A stretch of 64,000 nucleotides of DNA from Mycobacterium sp. ACS4331. Lineage in GTDB: Bacteria; Actinomycetota; Actinomycetes; Mycobacteriales; Mycobacteriaceae. Position 1 is the first letter of the stretch. Each line of letters opens with the position of its first letter. The notes under the pieces are model-generated. The model was not told where the DNA came from and searched no databases. It saw only the letters and a list, made by a program, of their open reading frames with translations. Positions 9,217-16,401 of this stretch are shown piece after piece. The position numbers and the translations under genes were made by a program. The DNA lies in assembly GCF_001667265.1 (NCBI RefSeq), contig NZ_LZHW01000113.1:26978-90977 (forward strand), in the 5' to 3' direction.

Positions 9217-11091
9217 CTACTCGACGGTGACAGACTTCGCCAGGTTCCGCGGCTTGTCCACGTCATAACCGCGCGCCTGCGCCACCGCGGCGGCGAACAC
9301 CTGGAGCGGGATGGTCGACAGCAGCGGCTGGAAAAGCGTTGACACAGCTGGGATCTCGATCAGGTGATCGGCGTAGGGCCGCACCGTCTCGTCGCCCTCC
9401 TCGGCGATCACCACGGTCAGCGCCCCGCGGGCCTGGATCTCGCGGATGTTCGACAGCAGCTTGGCGTGCAGCATCGCGGCGTTCTTGGGTGAGGGCATCA
9501 CCACGATCACCGGCAGACCGTCCTCGATCAGCGCGATCGGCCCGTGCTTGAGCTCGCCGGCCGCAAAACCCTCGGCGTGCATGTAGGCGAGTTCCTTGAG
9601 TTTGAGCGCACCCTCGAGGGCCACCGGGTACCCCACGTGGCGCCCCAGGAACAGCACGGTCGGCGACGACGCGAACCGCTTGGCCACCGCGGACACGGCA
9701 TCCATCCGGGTCAGCACCTCGGCGACCACGGTCGGCATGGCCTCGAGTTCGCGGTACTCGTGCTCCACCTCATCGGGGTACTTGGTGCCGCGCGCCTGCG
9801 CCAACGCCAGGCCGACGAGGTAGTTCGCGGCGATCTGGGCCAGGAAGGTCTTGGTGGACGCGACGCCGATCTCCGGCCCCGCGCGGGTGTAGAGCACCGC
9901 ATCGCACTCGCGCGGGATCTGGCTGCCGTTGGTGTTGCAGATCGCCAGCACCTTGGCCTTCTGCTCCTTGGCGTGCCGCACGGCTTCGAGGGTGTCTGCG
10001 GTCTCGCCGGACTGGCTGATGGCGATCACCAGCGTGCTGCGGTCCAGCACGGGGTCGCGGTAGCGGAACTCGCTGGCGAGTTCCACTTCGACGGGCAGAC
10101 GGGTCCAGTGCTCGATCGCGTATTTGGCCAGCATGCCGGAGTGGTAGGCCGTGCCGCAGGCGACGATGAAGACCTTGTCGACCTCACGCAGTTCCTGATC
10201 GGACAGCCGCTGCTCGTCGAGCACGATGCGACCGTCGACGAAGTGGCCCAGCAGGGTGTCGGCGACGGCCTGCGGCTGCTCGGCGATCTCCTTGAGCATG
10301 AAGTACTCGTAGCCGCCCTTCTCGGCGGCCGACAGATCCCAGTCGATCTCGAACTCTCGAGCGCTCGCGCCGGACTCATCGCGGTTGCCGTGGAAGTCGT
10401 AGATCTCGTAGCCGGCGGCCGTGATGACCACCGCCTGGTCCTGGCCGAGTTCGACGGCGTGGCGGGTGTGCTCGATGAACGCGGCCACATCCGAGCCCAC
10501 GAACATCTCGCCCTCACCGATGCCCACCACCAGCGGGGTGGACCGCCGCGCCGCGATGATCGTGCCGGGGTCGTCGGCGTTGGCGAAGACCAGCGTGAAA
10601 TGGCCCTCCAACCGGCTGAGCACCGCGAACACCGAGGCCGGGAAGTCTCCCGCCGTGGGACCGGACCGGTAGGCCCGTGCCACCAGGTGCACCGCGACTT
10701 CGCTGTCGGTGTCGCTGGCAAACTCCACGCCCTCGGCCTCGAGTTCGGCGCGCAGCACCGCGAAGTTCTCGATGATGCCGTTGTGCACCACGGCGAGCCG
10801 ACCGCTGGCATCCCGGTGCGGATGGGCGTTGCGGTCGGTCGGACGTCCATGAGTGGCCCACCGGGTGTGTCCCATGCCCGAGGTGCCCGCCAGGTCGGCG
10901 GCGTCGGTTTCGGCCAGCGCTTCTTCCAGGTTGGCCAGGCGTCCCGCCCGCCTGCGGACGGTCAGACCGCCACGACCGTCGAGCAGGGCCACTCCAGACG
11001 AGTCGTAGCCCCGGTACTCCATTCGGCGCAGCGCATCGACCACGACGTCACGGGCGGGTCGATGCCCGACGTAGCCGACGATTCCACACAT
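9217..11091 (-). CDS. glmS: Glutamine-fructose-6-phosphate aminotransferase (isomerising)
   Basis: 624 residues. It makes glucosamine-6-phosphate from fructose-6-phosphate and glutamine, the entry to UDP-GlcNAc and peptidoglycan. The start MCGIVGYVGHRPA places the N-terminal nucleophile cysteine after Met removal, which fixes the ATG at 11091. Other marks are the glutaminase loop GHTRWATHGRP, two SIS domains (ACGTAYHSGMLAKY and FLGRHVGYPVALEGA), and the conserved C-terminus ending PRNLAKSVTVE. No glmS ribozyme is expected in actinobacteria and none is apparent. It diverges from the Rv3438-like gene. Confidence 0.98.
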   Translation of the reverse strand: MCGIVGYVGHRPARDVVVDALRRMEYRGYDSSGVALLDGRGGLTVRRRAGRLANLEEALAETDAADLAGTSGMGHTRWATHGRPTDRNAHPHRDASGRLAVVHNGIIENFAVLRAELEAEGVEFASDTDSEVAVHLVARAYRSGPTAGDFPASVFAVLSRLEGHFTLVFANADDPGTIIAARRSTPLVVGIGEGEMFVGSDVAAFIEHTRHAVELGQDQAVVITAAGYEIYDFHGNRDESGASAREFEIDWDLSAAEKGGYEYFMLKEIAEQPQAVADTLLGHFVDGRIVLDEQRLSDQELREVDKVFIVACGTAYHSGMLAKYAIEHWTRLPVEVELASEFRYRDPVLDRSTLVIAISQSGETADTLEAVRHAKEQKAKVLAICNTNGSQIPRECDAVLYTRAGPEIGVASTKTFLAQIAANYLVGLALAQARGTKYPDEVEHEYRELEAMPTVVAEVLTRMDAVSAVAKRFASSPTVLFLGRHVGYPVALEGALKLKELAYMHAEGFAAGELKHGPIALIEDGLPVIVVMPSPKNAAMLHAKLLSNIREIQARGALTVVIAEEGDETVRPYADHLIEIPAVSTLFQPLLSTIPLQVFAAAVAQARGYDVDKPRNLAKSVTVE

Positions 11092-11157
11092 GACTGTCCA
11101 GGGTAGTGCAGAGCGGCGGTATGCCCGTCCCGAGGCGACGTGAGCTAACGTCATCGG

Positions 11158-12000
11158 GTGGCCAGCACCAAGAGACTCGTGTCCGCGTTGAGCCGCCGCG
11201 GTCCGCATCGCGTTCTACGCGGTGACCTGGCCTTTGCGGGCCTGCCGGGGCTCGTGTACACCCCGGCGTCCGGGTTCAATCTTCCCGCGGTGGCGTTCGC
11301 GCACGACTGGGTCACATCCGCCGAGCAGTACGCGGGAACCCTGGAACACCTGGCGTCCTGGGGCATCGTCGCGGTGGCCCCCGACACCGAACGCGGAGTG
11401 GCGCCGTCGGTGCTCAATCTGAGCTTCGACCTGGGCACGGCGCTCGACATCGCCGCGGGCGTGCGGTTGGGGCCGGGACAGATCAGCGTGCACCCCGGCA
11501 GGTTGGCCGTGGCGGGGCACGGTTTCGGCGGCGCCGGCGCCGTGTTCGCCGCCGCCGGGATGGGTCAGCGCCTCAAGGGAGTCGCGGCGATCTTCCCCGC
11601 GATCACCAAGCCACCCTCGGAGCAGCCGGCGGCCGGGTTGACGCTGCCGGGGCTGATCCTGAGCGCACCGGGCGAAGCGATGACCCTGCGCTCGAACGCC
11701 ACGATGCTGTCCCAGGCGTGGCCCGCGGCCATCCATCGGACCGTCGTCAAGGCCGAGGCCGCCGGCCTCGGCGAGAACAGACGCTGGGCGAAGTTCCTCG
11801 GCCTCGGCGGAACGCACAAGCCCACGCAGAAGGCCGTGCGGGCACTGCTGACCGGATATCTGCTGTTCCGCCTGACCGGCGACAAGACCTACCGCGAGTT
11901 CGCCGACCCGCAGGCGCAGCTGCCCGGCACCGAGATGCCGCCGGAGGAGTTGGCCCAGATCACCCCTGAGGACCGGATCGCAGCGCTGCTGCGCCATTAG
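11158..12000 (+). CDS. Alpha/beta-hydrolase, Rv3438-like
   Basis: 280 residues from a GTG start, matching in length and position the M. tuberculosis protein Rv3438 beside glmS (from memory). It has a dienelactone-hydrolase/cutinase-like fold: LVYTPASGFNLPAVAFAHDWV, then the nucleophile-elbow position AVAGHGFGGAGA. The elbow reads G-H-G-F-G, so the usual catalytic Ser is Gly here and classic hydrolase activity is doubtful. The C-terminal 60 residues (LTGYLLFRLTGDKTYREFAD) are conserved in the group. Its TAG stop shares bases with the TAA stop of the converging lipoyl gene, the left edge of the accessory block. Confidence 0.85.
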   Translation: MASTKRLVSALSRRGPHRVLRGDLAFAGLPGLVYTPASGFNLPAVAFAHDWVTSAEQYAGTLEHLASWGIVAVAPDTERGVAPSVLNLSFDLGTALDIAAGVRLGPGQISVHPGRLAVAGHGFGGAGAVFAAAGMGQRLKGVAAIFPAITKPPSEQPAAGLTLPGLILSAPGEAMTLRSNATMLSQAWPAAIHRTVVKAEAAGLGENRRWAKFLGLGGTHKPTQKAVRALLTGYLLFRLTGDKTYREFADPQAQLPGTEMPPEELAQITPEDRIAALLRH

Positions 12001-12227
12001 GTCTCCAGAACCCCCAACGTCGTGCCGACCGGGTAGGTCTGCTCGGACTGCACGTCGCCGTACCGCAGCACACCGGCCGACGGCGCCGGGATGTCGGTCT
12101 CGACCTTGTCGGTGCCGACGGTGTAGAGGTCCTCACCCTCGGCGACCGCGGTGCCGTCGGGCACCAGCCAGCCCATGAACGTGCCCTCGGTCATGGTCAC
12201 GTCGAGTTTGGGCATCTTGATCTCCAT
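11997..12227 (-). CDS. Stand-alone lipoyl/biotinyl carrier domain protein
   Basis: 76 residues, a complete single lipoyl domain and nothing else. The modified lysine is in the hairpin GTDKVETDIPAPSAG (Lys near residue 44), in a DKVE/T context typical of 2-oxoacid dehydrogenase E2 lipoyl domains rather than the biotin MKM motif. It starts MEIKMPKLDVTMTEGTF, like the first strand of E2 proteins. No peripheral-subunit-binding or acyltransferase domain follows. Last gene of the operon that begins with E1 alpha and beta, so it is the probable swinging-arm partner of that E1. Confidence 0.88.
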   Translation of the reverse strand: MEIKMPKLDVTMTEGTFMGWLVPDGTAVAEGEDLYTVGTDKVETDIPAPSAGVLRYGDVQSEQTYPVGTTLGVLET

Positions 12228-12241
12228 GCCGCGCCTTTCGT

Positions 12242-12433
12242 TCAGTGCTCACTGAGCGCACGGGCGGGACATGAACGCACCGCCTCGCGCGCGAGTTCTT
12301 CTGCTGTATGCGGGATCTCGTCAACCAGCACCTGCGCCATTCCGTCGTCGCCGACGGCGAACAGGTCCGGCGCGGCGGCTTCGCACAACCCGTTGCCGAC
12401 GCAGAGTTGGTGATCCACGGTCACTTTCATCAT
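12242..12433 (-). CDS. Short [3Fe-4S]-type ferredoxin
   Basis: 63 residues. The cysteine pattern CVGNGLCEAAAPDLF followed by SCPARAL is that of the short actinobacterial ferredoxins that carry a 3Fe-4S (sometimes 4Fe-4S) cluster and usually serve cytochromes P450. The ATG at 12433 overlaps the thiolase-like stop by four bases; the second Met is an alternative start. No P450 lies in this operon, so its redox partner is either the island P450 at 43.3 kb or an enzyme of this pathway. Confidence 0.88.
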   Translation of the reverse strand: MMKVTVDHQLCVGNGLCEAAAPDLFAVGDDGMAQVLVDEIPHTAEELAREAVRSCPARALSEH

Positions 12434-13578
12434 CGAGTCAGGATCGTCGTGGCGCTCAGGCCCGGCGCCCCGTACACGTGCGCCAACGCCACCTTCGGCC
12501 GGTTCGGCACCTGCCGCGCGCCCGCGGTCCCGCGCAGCTGCTGCACGTTCTCGTGGATCTGTCGCAGGCCCGACGCCCCGATCGGTTCGCCGTTGGCCAG
12601 GCAGCCCCCGTCGGTGTTGACCGGCAGGCGCCCGGTCAGTTCGGTCTCCCCGGCCTCGATCAGCTCGGCCTGCTCACCGTCGGCGCACAGGCCCGTCTCG
12701 GCCAGGTGGATGATCTCGGCGCCGGCGTCGGTGTCCTGCAGCTGCGCGATGTCGACGTCACCGGTTGCGATACCGGCCATCTCGAACGCCGCGCGGGCCG
12801 CGTCGACCGTGGGGCTCACACCACGCCGCACCGACAGCGACGGGCTGAGCACCTCGAAGGAACCCGGCCGCCGGGTGCGCACGGCCGACCCGGCGACGTA
12901 CACCGGATGCGGACTGAACTCCTTGGCCCGCTTGGCGTTGCACAGCACCAAGGCCGCCGCGCCGTCGCCCGGTGAGCACAGCATGAACTGCCGCAGTGGG
13001 TCCGACAGCATCATCGAGGCGTCGATGTCGGCCTCCGAGAGGGGTTTCTGACGCCATGCGTTGGGGTTGAGCGAACCGTTGCGGAATGCCTTGGCCGCCA
13101 CCTTGGCCAACAGGCGCTCGGGCAGGTCATGCTCGTGCAGGTAGCGCTGGATCTTGAGGGCGAAGAACTGCGACGTCAGCGCCAGACCTGTGGTGCCGTA
13201 CCACTGGCCGAGGCCCATGGCCGACGGGTCGATCGTGAACGCGCCACGCGGGTGTGAGTCGAAGCCGACCACCACGGCGAACTCGGCGGCACCGGAGGCG
13301 ATGGTGTGGACCGCCGAGATCAGCGAACTGCTGCCCGTCGCGCACCCGTTGAACACGTTGACGAACGGCACTCCGGTCAGGCCCAGCTCCGAGACCAGGG
13401 TGTCGGCCGATCCGCTGGACATGCTGCCGCCCACGGCGTAGTCGATGTCGGACCACGACAGCCCGGCGTCATCGAGCGCCATCCGCACCGCGCGGACGGC
13501 CTCCTGGCGCACCGAGGTGTCCTGATAGCGACCGAAGGGGCGGCAGCCCACTCCGATGATCGCAACCTGCTCGGTCAT
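12430..13578 (-). CDS. Thiolase-superfamily protein with altered catalytic residues (possible acyl-CoA aldolase)
   Basis: 382 residues, thiolase/SCP2-thiolase (lipid-transfer) family. The nucleophile-position cysteine is kept (FNGCATGSSSL, Cys79). The usual Gly-His-Pro near the C-terminus is Gly-Glu-Pro (LANGEPIGASG, Glu331), and the second catalytic Cys-x-Gly is replaced by AHVYGAPG. Such losses are seen in thiolase-like proteins that do not perform Claisen chemistry, for example Ltp2-type retro-aldolases that pair with a DUF35 protein in steroid side-chain degradation. The next gene upstream encodes a DUF35 protein with a 1-base overlap, the expected partner. The substrate is unknown. Confidence 0.85.
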   Translation of the reverse strand: MTEQVAIIGVGCRPFGRYQDTSVRQEAVRAVRMALDDAGLSWSDIDYAVGGSMSSGSADTLVSELGLTGVPFVNVFNGCATGSSSLISAVHTIASGAAEFAVVVGFDSHPRGAFTIDPSAMGLGQWYGTTGLALTSQFFALKIQRYLHEHDLPERLLAKVAAKAFRNGSLNPNAWRQKPLSEADIDASMMLSDPLRQFMLCSPGDGAAALVLCNAKRAKEFSPHPVYVAGSAVRTRRPGSFEVLSPSLSVRRGVSPTVDAARAAFEMAGIATGDVDIAQLQDTDAGAEIIHLAETGLCADGEQAELIEAGETELTGRLPVNTDGGCLANGEPIGASGLRQIHENVQQLRGTAGARQVPNRPKVALAHVYGAPGLSATTILTR

Positions 13579-13997
13579 CACGGCTCCTCGGGGGTGAAGG
13601 CGAAAGTGACCGCCCGCGTGCCGGTTTCGGTGGGGACGTCGAGTGCGGTCAACCGCATGGGCATCCCGATCCGCAGTCGCGCGGGATCGGATTCGGTGAG
13701 CCGGGCCTCGACGATGACCTCGCCGGGCAGTTCGACATAGCCGACGCCGTAGGCCTGGAACTCCTCGCCGTCGGGCACATAGGGCGGGCTCGGCGGTGGG
13801 AAACGCTGAACGGTCCAGCTCCACAGCGTCCCTCGGTCACCGAGTGTGGTCGCGGTGATGTCTTCGGCTCCGCACGCCCGGCAGTACTGCGGCACCGGGA
13901 AGTCGACCTCCCCGCATGCGCCGCAGCGCCCGCCGATCAGCCGCGGCGCGCCGTCGACGAATTCGAGAATGGTTGGATCCATTGACACTGCGGTCAT
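13578..13997 (-). CDS. DUF35 / Zn-ribbon OB-fold acyl-CoA-associated protein
   Basis: 139 residues. An N-terminal rubredoxin-like zinc ribbon has paired cysteines CGAC (25, 28) and CRAC (39, 42), followed by an OB-fold (RGTLWSWTVQRFPPP, QAYGVGYVELPGEVIVEARL). In the ChsH2 and Ltp2 systems proteins of this family bind thiolase-like or MaoC-like partners and acyl-CoA. Its start overlaps the upstream ferredoxin stop (ATGA) and its stop overlaps the thiolase-like start, so tight coupling to the thiolase-like protein is likely. It is probably a structural and catalytic partner rather than an independent enzyme. Confidence 0.9.
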   Translation of the reverse strand: MTAVSMDPTILEFVDGAPRLIGGRCGACGEVDFPVPQYCRACGAEDITATTLGDRGTLWSWTVQRFPPPSPPYVPDGEEFQAYGVGYVELPGEVIVEARLTESDPARLRIGMPMRLTALDVPTETGTRAVTFAFTPEEP

Positions 13998-14302
13998 CTC
14001 CGCACTCCCCTCTTGAGCACCACCACGTCACCGAGCACCACGGCCTGACACGCCAACCGGACATGCTCGCCGCGGCCACCGGGACCGCCGACCAGGTCCC
14101 GCAGCGAGCGCGCCTCCTCGTCAGAGGCGGCCGAGAGATGGTCGGGGTGTTCGAGCACCTCGACATGGCACACCAGGCAGTCCCCCTGCCCCCCGCACAC
14201 GGTGGGCCACCGGTACCCGGCGGCCAACGCCGCCGCCATCACGGTCTGGCCGTCCTCCGCGAGGAATTCGAGCCCCTTGGGCCGCACCGTCACACGTGGC
14301 AT
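13994..14302 (-). CDS. [2Fe-2S] ferredoxin
   Basis: 102 residues from the ATG at 14302 (MPRVTVRP), one base after the preceding ACAD stop. An upstream ATG at 14323 would add seven residues. The cluster motif is CGGQGDCLVCHVEVLE, the Cx5CxxC spacing of adrenodoxin-type ferredoxins, with the fourth cysteine in VRLACQAVVLGDVVV. It could pass electrons from or to an oxygenase, or serve the acyl-CoA dehydrogenases. No ferredoxin reductase gene is in the operon. It is unlike the 3Fe-4S ferredoxin two genes downstream. Confidence 0.88.
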   Translation of the reverse strand: MPRVTVRPKGLEFLAEDGQTVMAAALAAGYRWPTVCGGQGDCLVCHVEVLEHPDHLSAASDEEARSLRDLVGGPGGRGEHVRLACQAVVLGDVVVLKRGVRR

Positions 14303-14303
14303 G

Positions 14304-15431
14304 TCACCCACGCGGCAGCTCACGCCACGGCCGTCCGCGGTACGGGTCGATCTCTCGCTCGAGGCCCAGTACGCGCTCGGCGATGATGTTGCGCTGGATC
14401 TCCGAGGTGCCGCCCGCGATGGTCAACCGCCGCGTGTCCAGAAGCGAGTGCGCTTCGGCCGGCATGGTGTCGCCGTCCCAGCACGCCGCCCGGGCACCGG
14501 CCAGTTCGAAGCCCAGTTCGCTGATCCGCTGGGACAGTTCGGAGAGCACGAGCTTGGTGATCGACCCGTTGGTGCGCTGGGTCGTCAACGCCAGCGCACG
14601 CTCCACCGCGGCCAGCTGGGCAAGGCGGTCGCGGACCTCGGGGTTCTGCCAGGCACCCGTCTCACGGGCCAGCGCGAGCACCGGCGCAAGTGCAACACCG
14701 CTGGCGTCGGTGGTCTCGGACAGCCCGGAGCGTTCGGCGCCCAGCGTCGTCATCGCGACGCGCCACCCGTCGTCCACCGCACCCAGCACGCTGCCTTCGG
14801 GCAGCACCACCTCCTCGAGGAACACCTCGCAGAAGTGTTCATCACCGGTGATCTGCTTCAGCGGGCGAACGGTGACACCCGGTGTCTCCATGTCGACCAG
14901 GAAGCACGTGATGCCCGCATTCTTGGGCTTCTCGGGATCGGTGCGCGCCAACAGCATTCCGTACCGGGACTCGCTGGCGAACGAGCTCCACACCTTCTGG
15001 CCGTTGATCAGCCAGCCCTCGTCGACTGCCACGGCGCGGGTGGCCAGACTGGCCAGATCCGAACCGGCCCCGGGCTCGCTGAACAGCTGACACCACATGT
15101 CGGCCCCGGACGCGATGCCGGGCAGGTACCGCTCCTGCTGCTCGGCGGTGCCCCAGGTCATGATCGCCGGGCCGATCAGCGTGATGGGCACGAAATGGTG
15201 CGTGGGCAGTTGCGCACCGTAGGCGGCCAGCACCGAGCGGACCACGGCCGCCTGCTCCTCGGAGTACCCCAACCCACCGTGCTCGGTCGGCCAGTCCGGC
15301 ACGCTGTAGCCCGCCTTACCGAGTTCGGCGAACCAACTCGCGGCGTCGGTGTCACTGGGCCAGGGCTGCGGCAGATGTGTGCGGACCCACCCCTCGATCT
15401 CGGTCCGCAACGCTGCCAGGTGCTCAGACAT
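14304..15431 (-). CDS. Acyl-CoA dehydrogenase, FadE alpha-type subunit
   Basis: 375 residues from MSEHLAAL (ATG at 15431; a Met three codons upstream is possible). Full-length ACAD: an N-terminal helical domain, a middle strand domain with CQLFSEPGAGSDLASLAT and INGQKVWSSFA, and a C-terminal domain with AGGTSEIQRNIIAERVLGLER. FAD-dependent alpha,beta-desaturation of an acyl-CoA is expected. The next gene upstream encodes a second, shorter ACAD, the arrangement of the alpha2-beta2 FadE heterotetramers used on steroid and branched side-chain CoA esters in mycobacteria (family knowledge). Confidence 0.92.
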   Translation of the reverse strand: MSEHLAALRTEIEGWVRTHLPQPWPSDTDAASWFAELGKAGYSVPDWPTEHGGLGYSEEQAAVVRSVLAAYGAQLPTHHFVPITLIGPAIMTWGTAEQQERYLPGIASGADMWCQLFSEPGAGSDLASLATRAVAVDEGWLINGQKVWSSFASESRYGMLLARTDPEKPKNAGITCFLVDMETPGVTVRPLKQITGDEHFCEVFLEEVVLPEGSVLGAVDDGWRVAMTTLGAERSGLSETTDASGVALAPVLALARETGAWQNPEVRDRLAQLAAVERALALTTQRTNGSITKLVLSELSQRISELGFELAGARAACWDGDTMPAEAHSLLDTRRLTIAGGTSEIQRNIIAERVLGLEREIDPYRGRPWRELPRG

Positions 15432-16401
15432 GGATGCCATCCCTGCGATCGATCAGATCGGCGAGCAGCCTGCGATGCTGCGCCGCGGAACCGGTCAGCG
15501 CGGTGACCGCGTGTGCTCGGCGCAGGTACCGGTGCGCCCAGTGTTCCCACGTGATGGCGATGCCGCCGTGCAACTGGACGGCGGCCCTGGTCACCGACAG
15601 GGCGGCGTCGCGGGTCAGCGTCGCGGCCACCGCCAGGTCCAGGTCGTCGGGGTTCGCCGCGGCGCCGTAGACCGCCGAGCGCGCGAGCTCGACGGCGGCC
15701 AGCAGGTCGGCCAGCCGGTGTTTGACGGCCTGGAAGGAGCCGATGGTGCGGCCGAACTGCACCCGGGTGCGCAGGTGGTCCACGGTGTGGTCGAACGCAT
15801 GCTGGGCCACACCGAGGAGTTCGGCGGAGATCACCAGGCTGGTCAGCCGTGCCGCTGCCTGCGTGGCGGTTTCGGCGGCGGCCCCCTGCAGCACGTGTCG
15901 CGGACGGGCCCCCTGTGCGGTGACGCGGGTGAACTCGCGCGAGAGGTCCAGGCCGGACAGCGTTGTGCTGGTGACACTCTCGGCGTCCAGCCAGGCGATG
16001 CCCGCCGGACCCGTCACGATGACCTGCGACGCCCCTGCACCACCCCAGACGGGTTCGGCCACAACATCGACGGTGTCCTCGTGCACGTTCAGGCCGGTCA
16101 CCGGGGTCACCGTGGCCCCGACCGTGCGTGCGCCGTCCCGCAGTGGTGCGAGCAGCGTCTCGTCACCCACCGCACCCGCGATGACCGAGGGCACCAGTGG
16201 TCCGTCGAACAGCGCGGCGCCGGCCTCCTCGGCCAGGATCGCGAGTTCGACTGGGGTGCAGTCGGGCTGCCCGACGTCGAAGACCAGAGCGTCGGCGCCG
16301 ATGTCCGACATCAGCCGCTGCCACGTGGCGGTGTCGCCGCCGGCGAAGAACGCGCGCAGCACGTCGCGCAGCGCCTGCTGCTCTTCTGATTCCCCACTCA
16401 T
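15424..16401 (-). CDS. Acyl-CoA dehydrogenase, FadE beta-type subunit
   Basis: 325 residues, shorter and more divergent than its neighbour. The N-terminus MSGESEEQQALRDVLRAFF and C-terminal helix segment VKHRLADLLAAVELARSAVYGAA with VQLHGGIAITWEHWAHRYLRRA place it in the FadE beta class, which usually contributes FAD-binding surface but often lacks the catalytic glutamate. It overlaps the ligase stop by four bases and the alpha subunit start by eight. Most likely it forms a heterotetramer with the adjacent FadE alpha. Confidence 0.88.
   Translation of the reverse strand: MSGESEEQQALRDVLRAFFAGGDTATWQRLMSDIGADALVFDVGQPDCTPVELAILAEEAGAALFDGPLVPSVIAGAVGDETLLAPLRDGARTVGATVTPVTGLNVHEDTVDVVAEPVWGGAGASQVIVTGPAGIAWLDAESVTSTTLSGLDLSREFTRVTAQGARPRHVLQGAAAETATQAAARLTSLVISAELLGVAQHAFDHTVDHLRTRVQFGRTIGSFQAVKHRLADLLAAVELARSAVYGAAANPDDLDLAVAATLTRDAALSVTRAAVQLHGGIAITWEHWAHRYLRRAHAVTALTGSAAQHRRLLADLIDRRDGIHV

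Noticed and set aside
9197..9235. Direct repeat ctactcgacggt near the glmS stop
   Set aside because: Only 12 bases twice with an 18-base offset; no mobile element features, so treated as chance or minor duplication.
9544..11106. 520-residue plus-strand frame opposite glmS
   Set aside because: High-G+C antisense shadow rich in His, Gly, Arg and Val, with no recognisable domain.
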